Source: an uncultured bacterium
Lineage (GTDB): Bacteria; Cyanobacteriota; Vampirovibrionia; Gastranaerophilales; Gastranaerophilaceae
Reading direction: 5' to 3'
DNA: 64,000 nt
Assembly (NCBI GenBank): GCA_902777605.1
Contig: CACYUI010000013.1
Coordinates: 1 to 64,000, forward strand
A program made the translations under genes and the position numbers. Below the pieces are notes generated by a model that had not been told where the DNA came from, did not search any database, and saw only the letters and a program-made list of their open reading frames with translations. Positions within the stretch are counted from its first letter, which is position 1. Each line of letters opens with the position of its first letter. Shown here one piece after another: positions 34,454 through 42,908 of this stretch.

Positions 34454-34834
34454 TACTTTTTTCTTTACTAAAAAGAAAAAAGTAGGCAAAAAAGAAAAGA
34501 ACAATTTGGCTTGTAGGTATAACTACAGGCTTTTTTATATTTACCCCTAGGGGAATTGAACCCGCAATAACTTCGTCATTGGGGGTTCGCCCCTCTCGCA
34601 AAACGTAATAATTAATGTTTAATCTTACTCGTTCGCGTTTAACGGGTCTGCGGTTTTTCTTTTCAGAAACTTTGTTTCTTTCAAAGAAAATACCTCCGCC
34701 CTCAGCTCACTCGCGCTCAGCAGAGTCCTTACCGCCGCCATACTTTTTCTTTACTAAAAAGAAAAAAGTAGGCAAAAAAGACTTTTTATAATTGGCTTGT
34801 AGTTTTTACTACAGGCTTTTTGTGTATTTACCCC
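34440..34834 (+). repeat. Partial tRNA-Glu 3'-end duplication with hairpins
   Basis: The last 14 nt of the tRNA (34440-34453) recur at 34727-34740, and the match continues downstream through a hairpin (ACTTTTT-CTTT-ACTA-AAAG-AAAAAGT type) and TAGGCAAAAAAGA. A second shared hairpin follows each copy: GGCTTGTAG, a short loop, CTACAGGCTTTTT, which resembles a terminator. The 240 bp between copies are non-coding and contain T-arm-like pieces in reverse orientation (GGGGAATTGAACCC near 34551). This fills the gap between the GH13 gene and dnaE. Confidence 0.75.
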
Positions 34835-34840
34835 TTACCC

Positions 34841-37800
34841 CTATACTTCCGCAAGTGGTTTGTCTAACGAACGAATTGAAACATCTACTTCGTCAGGAAA
34901 TACACTTTTTATATGGCTTACCAAATCATTTGTTGAACTTACCCAAAAAATAGGTGAGGTTAAAATTTTTGCTCTATAACCGTCATTTTCAGGCAATTTA
35001 AACATCACAGGGTCATCGCCGTGGTGTTGTGCAAGAACATTTTTTATTGCACAAAGTTCTTCGTACTTAACTTCTCTTTTTAAATCTACTGTTACGATGT
35101 TTGCATTGTCAACATCCTTAACGGAGTCTATTAATATACTAATCTGATCTTCGCCCCTATGTTGAACTTTTCCTGTTATAACAACCTTGTTATCCGTCAC
35201 TAATATATCAGCATACTCTTGCAATTTTTTATGGAAACATACGCAGTCAACTTTTCCCGTCAAATCTTCAAGGGTTACAAATCTCAAGAATTTTGAAGGA
35301 TCTTTTTTGGTAGGTATTTGTCTTGTTGCAGTAATAAGTCCGCAAAGAGTAACGGATTCTTCTTCCTTGCACTCTGCAAGCTCTGATACCGTATGTGTTT
35401 TCAAGAATTGTAACTTATCTCTTATTGAAAACAGCGGATGCGATGTCAAATAAAATCCTACAAACTCTTTTTCAAAGGCTTGAAGTTCTTTATCCGTATA
35501 TTCTTCATCTGTTCCGTTGAGTTGATATTGTGCATTTGCAAAATCATCATCAGCACCCAAGGATGCGAATAAGCTTACCTGTCCCATAGCTTTATCTTTT
35601 GCTTCTTTTGAAGTTACATCAAGAATATGTTCAATATTTTCAAAGAGTTGTTTTCTGCTTTTTTCTATACCAGAAAAAGCTCCCGATTTAATTAAGCCTT
35701 CAAGAGATTTTTTGTTTACATATTTTGCATCAACTCTTTTGCAGAAATCAAAAATGCTTGTAAACTCTCCATTTTCATCACGCTCTTTTATAATAGCTTC
35801 AACAACGGGAGCTCCAACACCTTTAATTGCCGCCATACCAAAACGAATATTGTCACCGTCAGGAGCATATTCTAAATATGATTTGTTTATATCAGGGGGA
35901 AGAACCTTACTGCCGTACTTTTGTGCTTCCTCTATATATAGCTGAGTTTGGTCTTTGTTATCAGAAACGCTTGATAAAAGTGCAGAGAAATATTCAACAG
36001 GATAATGTCGCTTTAAGTATGCAGTTTGATATGCAACAAAGGCATATGCCGCAGAGTGGGACCTGTTAAAACAGTATGATGCGAATGCAAGAATTTGGTT
36101 AAAGAGTTTTTCCGCATCCTCTTTTTTCATATCGTGCTTTGCGGAGGCTTCAATAAACTTGTCTCTTTGTTCTTCCATAGTTTTAAGGTCTTTTTTACCC
36201 ATCATACGGCGAACTTGGTCTGCTTGACCGAGAGAATAATCAGCAAGAACTTGAAATACCTGCATAATCTGTTCTTGGTAAACAATTGTTCCGTATGTAT
36301 CTTTTAAAACAGGTTCCAATAGTGGATGTGCATATGTTATTGCCTGTAATCCGTGTTTTCTTGCGACAAAATCATCAACCATTCCTGAACCCAATGGCCC
36401 CGGACGGAACAGAGCAACCAACGCGCCCAAATCTTCAAAAACATCAGGTTTTAATCTTTTTACAAGATTCATCATTCCTTGAGATTCAAGCTGGAATACA
36501 CCAATTGTTTCACCTTTTGTAAGCATATCAAATGTCGGCTTATCATCAAGCGGAATGTGATTGATGTCTACATCAATTCCCCTATACTTTTTAACCATTT
36601 TGACAGTTTTTGTAATCATGGTTAAGTTTCTTAAACCTAAAAAGTCCATTTTTAAAAGGTCGAGAACTTCTGTCGCTTCGTGTTTCGGATAACCTGTTTG
36701 AACAATTCCGTCTTTTGAAGGCTGAACGGGAAGGATCGTATCTAAAGGTGCGTGAGAAATAATTACACCGGCTGCGTGAGTGCCTGTTCCGCATTTTAAA
36801 CCTTCAATTGCAACAGCCATATCAACCCAGCGTTTAAAACTGATTTCGTTACCGGTATCAGGGTTTGTTATTTTGTAATCTTCTTCGTACAGTTGCTTAA
36901 ATTCTGACATCCCTTCGGCTGATATAATATCTCTAAGCCATTCAGCCTTAGGATTTGTAGCTCTTGCCACATCCAATCCCGGCTCAATAAGTCCCGTAAG
37001 TCTGTTGCTTTCAACAAAGGGAACTTGTAAAACTCTCCCTACACCCTTAAATGCAGCTTTTGGAGCATAAGTTGAAAATGTAATAATCTGACAGACTTTA
37101 TCTTCACCGTATTTTTCAGTTACATAGTCAATAACTTCACTTCTTCGGTCGATACAAAAGTCGATATCAATATCAGGCATGGTAAATCGTTCAGGATTCA
37201 AAAATCTTTCGAACAAGAGCTTATGGTAAATTGGATCAATATCAGTAATTTCAAGTGCATAAGCTACAACAGAACCGGCAGCGGAACCTCTCCCCGGTCC
37301 TACAGGAATATCATGAGTTTTCGCAAAATGGATAAAGTCCCAAGTTATCATAAAGTATGCAGGAAATCCCATTTGGTTTATGACACCAAGCTCATATTTT
37401 GCGCGTTCTACAATAGAATCAGGAACAGGATCTCCGTATCTTTTCTTCAACCCTTCAAAAACAATGTGCTCAAGATAGTTTTCTATTCCTTGAATATATT
37501 TTGCCTCTTCTAAAACATCCTCTTTTTTATCAGTTTTATGTTTCTGTTTAAGACGCTCTATAATCTTTTCATCAACATCATCAGATGTGTAAATAAATTC
37601 CTCAGGCACATCATAGTGCGGAAGCGGTGCATTATGAAGTTCAATTTCCACATGACACTTATTACAAACTTCTTCAGTGTTTGCACAGCATTCTTCAAAT
37701 GTTGCATCATCCATCCAAGAAAATGCCTGTCGCATTTCTTCTTTAGACTTAATATAAAACTCATTATTAGGGAAAGAAAATCTCTTATCATCATCTTTAT

Positions 37801-38479
37801 TTGCATTTGTCTGCAAGCATAATAATGTATCTTGAGCATCGGCATCTTCTTTTCTCAAATAGTGCGAGTCATTTGTAATAATCATTTTTATACCAAGCTC
37901 TTTAGATAACTTTATTAACTCAGGGTTAGTTCGCTTTTGCTCGTCCAAATTGTGATCTTGAAGCTCTATATAGTAATCATCTCCAAATAACTCTTTGTAT
38001 CTTTTTGCGCAATCATAAGCTTTCTCTTTTTCGCCTTTAAGAAGATTTTTTAGAACTTCGCCACCTAAGCAGGCGGAAGCACATATTAAACCTTCATGGT
38101 GTTCTTTAAGAAGTTCAAAGTTAATACGAGGCTTGTAATAAAATCCTTCGCACCAAGCAGTTGAAACAAGCTTTATAAGATTTTTATAACCTTTATCATT
38201 TTTAGCAATCAAAATCAAGTGATATAAAGGATTGTCAGCAGGATTATGTTCTTTAATATCTCCGTCATGCACATAAAACTCGCATCCGATAAGCGGATTT
38301 ATGCCTGCTTTTTCAGCAAGTTCGTAAAATTCAATAGCAGAATACATGACACCGTGGTCAGTAATAGCAATACCCGGAAGTTCATTTTCTTTAGCATAAT
38401 TAACAAGGTCACCAACCTTAATCATACCGTCAAGAAGAGAGTATTCAGTGTGAATGTGAAGTGGAACAAACTTTGACAT
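34841..38479 (-). CDS. dnaE: DNA polymerase III alpha subunit
   Basis: The 1212-residue replicative polymerase has an N-terminal PHP domain, the catalytic PDIDIDFCIDRR motif (about residues 410-421), HhH, and a C-terminal OB-fold (TLCGLITATRQ to VVITGKVQHRG). In the PHP domain the metal residues look intact (H8, H10, D17, H42, E67, H87, C137, D204, H206 by my count), unlike E. coli DnaE, so a PHP exonuclease may be active. The gene stands alone. TGCTAAATT ends 6 nt before ATG and no Shine-Dalgarno is seen, so a leaderless message is likely. Confidence 0.97.
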   Translation of the reverse strand: MSKFVPLHIHTEYSLLDGMIKVGDLVNYAKENELPGIAITDHGVMYSAIEFYELAEKAGINPLIGCEFYVHDGDIKEHNPADNPLYHLILIAKNDKGYKNLIKLVSTAWCEGFYYKPRINFELLKEHHEGLICASACLGGEVLKNLLKGEKEKAYDCAKRYKELFGDDYYIELQDHNLDEQKRTNPELIKLSKELGIKMIITNDSHYLRKEDADAQDTLLCLQTNANKDDDKRFSFPNNEFYIKSKEEMRQAFSWMDDATFEECCANTEEVCNKCHVEIELHNAPLPHYDVPEEFIYTSDDVDEKIIERLKQKHKTDKKEDVLEEAKYIQGIENYLEHIVFEGLKKRYGDPVPDSIVERAKYELGVINQMGFPAYFMITWDFIHFAKTHDIPVGPGRGSAAGSVVAYALEITDIDPIYHKLLFERFLNPERFTMPDIDIDFCIDRRSEVIDYVTEKYGEDKVCQIITFSTYAPKAAFKGVGRVLQVPFVESNRLTGLIEPGLDVARATNPKAEWLRDIISAEGMSEFKQLYEEDYKITNPDTGNEISFKRWVDMAVAIEGLKCGTGTHAAGVIISHAPLDTILPVQPSKDGIVQTGYPKHEATEVLDLLKMDFLGLRNLTMITKTVKMVKKYRGIDVDINHIPLDDKPTFDMLTKGETIGVFQLESQGMMNLVKRLKPDVFEDLGALVALFRPGPLGSGMVDDFVARKHGLQAITYAHPLLEPVLKDTYGTIVYQEQIMQVFQVLADYSLGQADQVRRMMGKKDLKTMEEQRDKFIEASAKHDMKKEDAEKLFNQILAFASYCFNRSHSAAYAFVAYQTAYLKRHYPVEYFSALLSSVSDNKDQTQLYIEEAQKYGSKVLPPDINKSYLEYAPDGDNIRFGMAAIKGVGAPVVEAIIKERDENGEFTSIFDFCKRVDAKYVNKKSLEGLIKSGAFSGIEKSRKQLFENIEHILDVTSKEAKDKAMGQVSLFASLGADDDFANAQYQLNGTDEEYTDKELQAFEKEFVGFYLTSHPLFSIRDKLQFLKTHTVSELAECKEEESVTLCGLITATRQIPTKKDPSKFLRFVTLEDLTGKVDCVCFHKKLQEYADILVTDNKVVITGKVQHRGEDQISILIDSVKDVDNANIVTVDLKREVKYEELCAIKNVLAQHHGDDPVMFKLPENDGYRAKILTSPIFWVSSTNDLVSHIKSVFPDEVDVSIRSLDKPLAEV

Positions 38480-38485
38480 ATCAAT

Positions 38486-38494
38486 AATTTAGCA
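38486..38494 (-). promoter_or_regulatory. Extended -10 for leaderless dnaE mRNA
   Basis: TGCTAAATT is read on the minus strand, then ATTGAT and the ATG at 38479. Confidence 0.62.
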
Positions 38495-38585
38495 CAGAAT
38501 CATATTAAGGTTTGTAAAAGTTTATCCGATTGTAGAATAAACTTTTATAACAATACATAATAAATTTTTAACAAAGGAGAAATAT

Positions 38586-39155
38586 ATGAAATTTGAAAAT
38601 TCGGAAACAAGACAATGCCTGATAAATGCATTTGCAGGGGAATCCCAAGCAAGAAACAAGTATACATTCTATTCAAAAGTTGCAAAAAAAGAAGGGTATG
38701 AACAAATAAGCGAAATGTTTTTAGAAACTGCAGATAACGAAAAAGAGCATGCAAAATTATTTTATAAATATTTGTCAAACGGCAGTTACACACCTAATGC
38801 TATTTACCCCTTTTTTATGGGAGATACTTATGAAAATCTTATGTCTGCTACACTTGCAGAAAGAGATGAGTGGGAAAATGTTTATAAGCACGCATCACAA
38901 GTAGCTAAAGCAGAGGGGTTTGACGAAATATCAGCACTTTTTTACAACATTGCAGAAATTGAGAAAAGACATTCGCACAGATTTTCTGTTTTAGCGGAAG
39001 AAATAAAAAACAAAACCGTATTCAAAAAGCAAGAAAATTCGCAATGGATATGTATGGAGTGTGGACATACACATATAGGAAAAGAAGCCCCCTGTATTTG
39101 TCCTGTCTGTGCTCACGAGCAAGCATATTTTAAATTATTTGTAGAAAAATATTAA
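38586..39155 (+). CDS. Rubrerythrin
   Basis: The 189-residue non-haem di-iron protein reduces hydrogen peroxide in anaerobes. Its ferritin-like four-helix domain has the iron-ligand motifs EKEHAK (E-x-x-H, first copy) and EIEKRHSHR (second copy). The C-terminal rubredoxin-like domain has ICMECGHTH and CICPVCAHEQ with four cysteines. AAAGGAG precedes the ATG. The gene is monocistronic and ends at a strong terminator. It supports an oxygen-avoiding lifestyle. Confidence 0.95.
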   Translation: MKFENSETRQCLINAFAGESQARNKYTFYSKVAKKEGYEQISEMFLETADNEKEHAKLFYKYLSNGSYTPNAIYPFFMGDTYENLMSATLAERDEWENVYKHASQVAKAEGFDEISALFYNIAEIEKRHSHRFSVLAEEIKNKTVFKKQENSQWICMECGHTHIGKEAPCICPVCAHEQAYFKLFVEKY

Positions 39156-39160
39156 CAAAA

Positions 39161-39192
39161 AAGAGGCGGAAGCTTTGCTTCCGCCTCTTTAC
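39161..39192. terminator. Bidirectional terminator after rubrerythrin
   Basis: A perfect 13-bp stem AAGAGGCGGAAGC/GCTTCCGCCTCTT with a TTT loop has A and T runs on both sides. It serves the rubrerythrin gene and the convergent gene ending at 39206. Confidence 0.88.
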
Positions 39193-39205
39193 AAATTCGC
39201 AATTA

Positions 39206-39562
39206 TTAGCTTAAAGCTAATAAAGATTTTACTGAACGAGCATTTTCCTTTACACTCTCATCAGAGTGCAAGTTTATTGTATCGTCCAATATTTTTATAA
39301 CTTCAGTTTTGTCTTTCAATGACAATATTTCGTTAATTGTGCTCATTGCAACAGCAGGAGAAAGATCGTTTATGCCTTTCCCTTGGTTTATGATGACAAC
39401 TTTTAGAGAATCATGAACATTTTTTCTCACAAGAGCGCGAGATGTATATTCTCTAACATCATTGTCAGAAGAGTTTGTTCCTAATTCTTCTAAAACTCCA
39501 ATTGAAGAAGTATCTTGATGAGCAGCCAGTGCATCTATAATTTCGGCAATATTTTTATTCAT
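39206..39562 (-). CDS. Small helical (HEAT-like) protein
   Basis: The 118-residue all-helical protein has a repeat-like pattern of paired helices (SIGVLEELGTNSSDNDVREY, then AVAMSTINEILSLKDKTEVI, then SVKENARSVKSLLALS), reminiscent of HEAT repeats. No enzyme motif is visible. Its ATG overlaps the upstream stop (TAATG), and GAGGTGG lies within the end of that gene. The two genes form a unit of unknown function. Confidence 0.72.
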   Translation of the reverse strand: MNKNIAEIIDALAAHQDTSSIGVLEELGTNSSDNDVREYTSRALVRKNVHDSLKVVIINQGKGINDLSPAVAMSTINEILSLKDKTEVIKILDDTINLHSDESVKENARSVKSLLALS

Positions 39563-40122
39563 TAAGCCACCTCTTTCTTAGAAGCTAGTTCAATTTCATC
39601 CAACCACATAGTTCTTAGTTCTGCAACAGGAGTTTCTGAACTGATTCTTTTATGGTTAATTTTTTCAATAAGCCCTGCCCACTTTCCTGATATAGTTTGA
39701 TTTATTTCAGTTAAATTTATATGTGGAAGTGCTAATCTGTCTGTAATTTCTTTTCCGATATTAATATTTTTAATTTTTTCTGATAATTTATCTATGCCAA
39801 GAAATTCTGAAACAGATGTGTTATTTGCATAATCCCAAGCACTAGTGATACCTGTTCTTACTCTGTTTACAAAATTTACAATAGGTTCTGTTATATTTGA
39901 ACGAATTTTAGTCATTGTACCCACTACAGAAGCTGTAATCATTTTTAATTTACTAACTGGTTTGCTGCTACCTTCAAAAACATCTGCAAATGCTGAAAGG
40001 TCTAATGTATTACCTTCAAAATCGTTGTACTTAAAAGGATTTGTTGATGATTTGCGAGTTGTTTTAAAAGGATTTGCAATTTTTTGAGCTAAGTTTAACT
40101 CAATTTTTTGAATTTTTGCCAT
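39562..40122 (-). CDS. Hypothetical protein, 186 aa
   Basis: This soluble, basic protein belongs to no family I know. The N-terminus holds two similar words, IANPFKTTRKSS and STNPFKYNDF. A helical middle follows (ITASVVGTMTKIRSNITEPI). I start at the ATG at 40122, 6 nt after GAGAGG; the ATG two codons earlier overlaps that site and is less likely. It is first in a two-gene unit with the HEAT-like gene. Confidence 0.7.
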   Translation of the reverse strand: MAKIQKIELNLAQKIANPFKTTRKSSTNPFKYNDFEGNTLDLSAFADVFEGSSKPVSKLKMITASVVGTMTKIRSNITEPIVNFVNRVRTGITSAWDYANNTSVSEFLGIDKLSEKIKNINIGKEITDRLALPHINLTEINQTISGKWAGLIEKINHKRISSETPVAELRTMWLDEIELASKKEVA

Positions 40123-40254
40123 AATCATCCTCTCTATATTTATATTGACTAATTGACTCTACTACAATACCAATATTTTGTGTAAAAAAAATCATTAAAA
40201 TAGATGATATATTTTTAAATAAATCTATAACTAAAGTATGAATTTAATAATTTA

Positions 40255-40779
40255 TTAATCTTTTTTTTGTAATGCTAAACCAAAAGCAACAAACCATCCA
40301 ATGCCGGTAATTCCTAGTAATAAATTTAATATGTAAACAAGAGGTACATTAGGATTGTTGTTTTCGATGGCAATAATTGATGGTATAAAGTAGAGGTATT
40401 GAATAATTTCTGCAGCAACAAATGCAATGCTAAAAACGATGATAATTCCTCCTGTAGATTTATCAGTTCCAGCTGTCATAAAAGCTGTTATTAGTATGCT
40501 TAAAGCAAAAGATGTTAATAATATGATTATATTATAAGGTATTCCGCTAATATTGTGTCTTACCGGTTTCTTTATGATTGTATTGTCTTGAACTATGTTA
40601 AATACTGCACCACAATATTGGCAATAGTTATCATCGTCATTAACAGGAGCATTACATTTTGTGCAGGATAGCCCCTGTGTTTTTTGTTTTTTATAAAGAT
40701 ATCTTCCGCAATACTCACATGTTTCCGCATCTTTAAAAATTTCGTTTCCACAATATCTGCAAATTTTTGTATCTGCCAT
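40255..40779 (-). CDS. Double zinc-ribbon membrane protein
   Basis: The 174-residue protein starts with two zinc ribbons: CRYCGNEIFKDAETCEYC (residues 6-23) and CTKCNAPVNDDDNYCQYC (38-55). Three hydrophobic segments follow (IIILLTSFALSILITAFM, IIIVFSIAFVAAEIIQYL and NLLLGITGIGWFVAFGLAL). It probably sits in the inner membrane with the zinc ribbons cytoplasmic. Function is unknown. GAGGGA precedes the ATG. Confidence 0.85.
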   Translation of the reverse strand: MADTKICRYCGNEIFKDAETCEYCGRYLYKKQKTQGLSCTKCNAPVNDDDNYCQYCGAVFNIVQDNTIIKKPVRHNISGIPYNIIILLTSFALSILITAFMTAGTDKSTGGIIIVFSIAFVAAEIIQYLYFIPSIIAIENNNPNVPLVYILNLLLGITGIGWFVAFGLALQKKD

Positions 40780-40893
40780 ATTATTCCCTCAATATAATAC
40801 AATATTATTTTTAATATATAGATAAAATTCTTATAATTCAAGAATATTAATTAAAAATCACTTTAATGGTGGATATTGGAGTTAAAATTTAAC

Positions 40894-40922
40894 TTTACAA
40901 CAAGAGTTCTCTTGCATATAAT
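40894..40922 (+). promoter_or_regulatory. Promoter of tRNA-Ser(GGA)
   Basis: TTTACA (40894-40899) and TATAAT (40917-40922) have a 17-bp spacer. The tRNA starts 16 bp later. Confidence 0.75.
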
Positions 40923-40937
40923 AAAAAGAGCAATCAA

Positions 40938-41024
40938 AGAGGGGTGTCCGAGCGGTTGATGGTGCGATCTTGGAAGGGTCGTGTAGGGGCAACTCTACCG
41001 TGGGTTCGAATCCCATCCCCTCTG
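40938..41024 (+). tRNA. tRNA-Ser (anticodon GGA)
   Basis: This is a class II tRNA. The acceptor AGAGGGG pairs with CCCCTCT (7 bp) and discriminator G follows. The anticodon stem CGATC/GGTCG has loop TTGGAAG (anticodon GGA). A long variable arm (GTAGGGG-CAA-CTCTAC type) and T-arm GTGGG-TTCGAAT-CCCAT are present. CCA is not encoded. Confidence 0.95.
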
Positions 41025-41275
41025 TATAAAACAGGATTGAACAGTTGTTCAATCCTGTTTTATTTTGGGATGAGGATGAGAAACCACTTTTTGTGGGTTC
41101 GAGCGCGAGGGAGCGGAGTGCGGAGTGCTTTTGCAATGTGATGAAATCACAGAAGCAAAACACGCAGACATGTTCAACGCGAGTGAGCAAGACAATCCCA
41201 TCCCCTCTGTATAAAACAGGATTGAACAGTTGTTCAATCCTGTTTTATTTTGGGATGAGGATGAGAAACCACTTT
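41009..41275 (+). repeat. 82-bp direct repeat duplicating the tRNA-Ser 3' end
   Basis: 41009-41090 and 41194-41275 are identical over 82 bp. Each copy holds the last 16 nt of tRNA-Ser, the terminator and the flank to GAAACCACTTT. The 103-bp spacer is visibly richer in G+C and non-coding. The layout (tRNA, short segment, copy of the tRNA end) parallels the tRNA-Glu(CUC) locus. Confidence 0.85.
41028..41066 (+). terminator. Terminator after tRNA-Ser
   Basis: A stem of about 15 bp (AAAACAGGATTGAAC with its complement, loop AGTT) is followed by TATTTT. An identical copy lies at 41213-41251 within the duplicated segment. Confidence 0.85.
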
Positions 41276-41311
41276 ACCTTTTTTCAGGACATTTGGTCGG
41301 AAGCTGTTCAT

Positions 41312-41345
41312 GTCATTGCGATCCTGTAAAGGCGAAGCAATCCAG
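41312..41345. repeat. GTCATTGCGA-type intergenic palindrome
   Basis: TCATTGCGA and, after about 10 nt, GCGAAGCAATCC form an imperfect palindrome (ATTGC/GCAAT ends). This word is a common dispersed intergenic repeat in many bacterial genomes. Only one copy is found here, in the first tandem unit. Confidence 0.45.
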
Positions 41346-41469
41346 CCTTTTGCCGATTTATAAAGGTCAGAAGTCGGTTGAGTTAAAATGTCCGAAAAGT
41401 CCGATTTAGGTAACAAAAATGTCCGCTCATTTGAACTTTTTGTCCCAATAATTGCACTATAAATTTATT

Positions 41470-41490
41470 GTTGGGTTTCACCCAACCTAC
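41470..41490 (-). repeat. REP element, TTC-loop type
   Basis: GTTGGGT-TTC-ACCCAAC is followed by CTAC. On the minus strand it reads GTAG then a 7-bp palindrome. Confidence 0.8.
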
Positions 41491-41498
41491 AGACTTGT

Positions 41499-41522
41499 GT
41501 TGGGCAAGTATGCCCAACCTAC
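41499..41522 (-). repeat. REP element, identical to the copy in the RAYT gene
   Basis: GTTGGGCA-AGTA-TGCCCAAC is followed by CTAC, a 24-nt identity with 61-84. It lies 8 nt after the previous REP, in the same orientation. Confidence 0.85.
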
Positions 41523-41751
41523 AAGCTGTTTTGTATTTTTTTAGATGAAGTGTATTTTTACCTTTTAACAGGACATTTGGTCGAAAGGGGTAAATAATTT
41601 TAGTTGGCAAGATAGCTAATTTTAGTAAATTATAGCAATTTTGTAAGGTCGGAAATTGATAGAGTCAAAAAGTCCGAGATGTCCGATTTAGGTAACAAAA
41701 ATGTCCGCTCATTTGAACTTTTTGTCCCAATAATTGCACTATAAATTTATT

Positions 41752-41772
41752 GTTGGGTTTCACCCAACCTAC
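41752..41772 (-). repeat. REP element, TTC-loop type
   Basis: This is the second copy of the 41470-41490 hairpin, inside the duplicated 99-bp core. Confidence 0.8.
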
Positions 41773-41802
41773 AGACTTGAAAATTGCACTCAAAAGTTAT
41801 CA

Positions 41803-41825
41803 TTGGGCAAGTATGCCCAACCTAC
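41803..41825 (-). repeat. REP element, AGTA-loop type
   Basis: TTGGGCA-AGTA-TGCCCAA is followed by C and CTAC. The outer G-C pair of the longer copies is replaced by A-C. Confidence 0.75.
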
Positions 41826-41897
41826 CGACTAGTAGGTTCGGATTCCACAAGGTCAATTCATGTGTATAAAATAGTCAAACTGCATGTTCTTTTACAA

Positions 41898-42491
41898 TTA
41901 TTTAACATAAGAACATATTGCAAGTATGAGCAAAATACTGTACAAAACTATTGTAAATGATGTAAATACATCATTATTTAAAACAATTAACAGAATTAAT
42001 GTAGGCAGCGAAAAAACGGCTAAAGCTATAAGTAAAATTTGTCCGTTGTTTATTTCAGAAATATTTTTATTATTCGGTTTCTTATTGCAAAATTTTTCAT
42101 CCAAATGCTTGATAAAGTTATCAAAATCATTATTTAAACCATTTGGAATATTTATACTTTTATTGCAGTTTTTTAATTTTATTACATGAAATGATAGGTA
42201 AGGTGAAGAAATTATGTCAAGCTTAGCAATATCAGTATATTTAATTTCATAAGACATATCCTTAAGTAATTTTGAACCGTATTTTATTATTTTCATACTA
42301 TAATTTGTTGCTTCTATTTTGATATTTCGCTGAAGATATACACAAAGAATTCCTATCAAACAAACAATAGCAAAAAAGCAAAACATTTGAATTTTCGAAA
42401 ATATAAAAGTTGTAATAAAAATAATAAAAAAAGAAATAAGTATAATTTTTGTTGATTTACATTTAGGAATAAGAAATAGATTATCATCCAT
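41898..42491 (-). CDS. Membrane protein, possible PH-like domain
   Basis: The 197-residue protein has two N-terminal membrane helices (IILISFFIIFITTFIF and FCFFAIVCLIGILCVY), a soluble middle domain with alternating beta-type pattern (NIKIEATNYSMKIIKYGSKL to VIKLKNCNKSINI), and two C-terminal helices (ILLIALAVFSLPTLILLIVL and SFTIVLYSILLILAIC). The middle region could be a bacterial PH-like domain, but similarity is weak. Codon use is very AT-rich compared with neighbours. No clear Shine-Dalgarno is visible. It lies next to the repeat cluster and may be recently acquired. Confidence 0.65.
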   Translation of the reverse strand: MDDNLFLIPKCKSTKIILISFFIIFITTFIFSKIQMFCFFAIVCLIGILCVYLQRNIKIEATNYSMKIIKYGSKLLKDMSYEIKYTDIAKLDIISSPYLSFHVIKLKNCNKSINIPNGLNNDFDNFIKHLDEKFCNKKPNNKNISEINNGQILLIALAVFSLPTLILLIVLNNDVFTSFTIVLYSILLILAICSYVK

Positions 42492-42908
42492 AAAATTTTT
42501 TACTACCTTATCATTTTAGTTAATAAATTTTCCTATTGTATAGAATAAAATATAACACATAATTGAATAGAAAACAATAAATATCAACGGCAATTTGTTC
42601 CAAGTTTAAACCCAATTATTCATTTCTTCAAATCGACCGTTATTTTGCACTGACTATTACGAGTTAGCCAAAACATAATTGTGTTGTTCTTTGAGTATGT
42701 AGGTTGGGTGAAACCCAACAAAAAAAAGCCAATTATATTTTTTCACCAAAACAATTCTCTTGCCCTATGTTTTTCTTTCTAAAACCAACTGTTTAATTAC
42801 AATAATCACAATGTTTGTTAAGAAAAAACTAATTACAACTGAAAAATAAATTATTATTAATCCATTCATTGCTACCGAATGTATAGCTATTTAAATAAAA
42901 CAGACTGA
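42492..42908. other. Gene-free AT-rich stretch
   Basis: No supported gene lies in these 417 bp. It holds one inverted REP (42699-42720) and otherwise AT-rich sequence with many stops in all frames. Confidence 0.7.
42699..42720 (+). repeat. REP element in the opposite orientation
   Basis: GTAG is followed by GTTGGGT-GAA-ACCCAAC and A, the reverse complement of the TTC-loop copies at 41470 and 41752. It is a single copy about 900 bp from the cluster. Confidence 0.8.

Larger units (their letters stand above)
41276..41826 (+). repeat. Imperfect tandem duplication of a ~283-bp non-coding unit
   Basis: Two units of about 283 bp follow each other. Each begins with ACCTTTT-(TT/AA)-CAGGACATTTGGTCG and ends with two REP hairpins. 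The core 41399-41497 equals 41681-41779 over 99 bp. No coding frame has protein-like features. With the repeat to the left, this accounts for the 870-bp gene-free stretch after tRNA-Ser. Confidence 0.8.

Noticed and set aside
41045-41329. Open frames across the tRNA-Ser duplication
   Set aside because: They translate duplicated tRNA, terminator and repeat sequence and carry no domain; treated as non-coding.
41281-41830. CRISPR array in the repeat-rich stretch
   Set aside because: Repeats are long, imperfect and duplicated with their flanks; there are no regular short repeat-spacer units and no cas genes.
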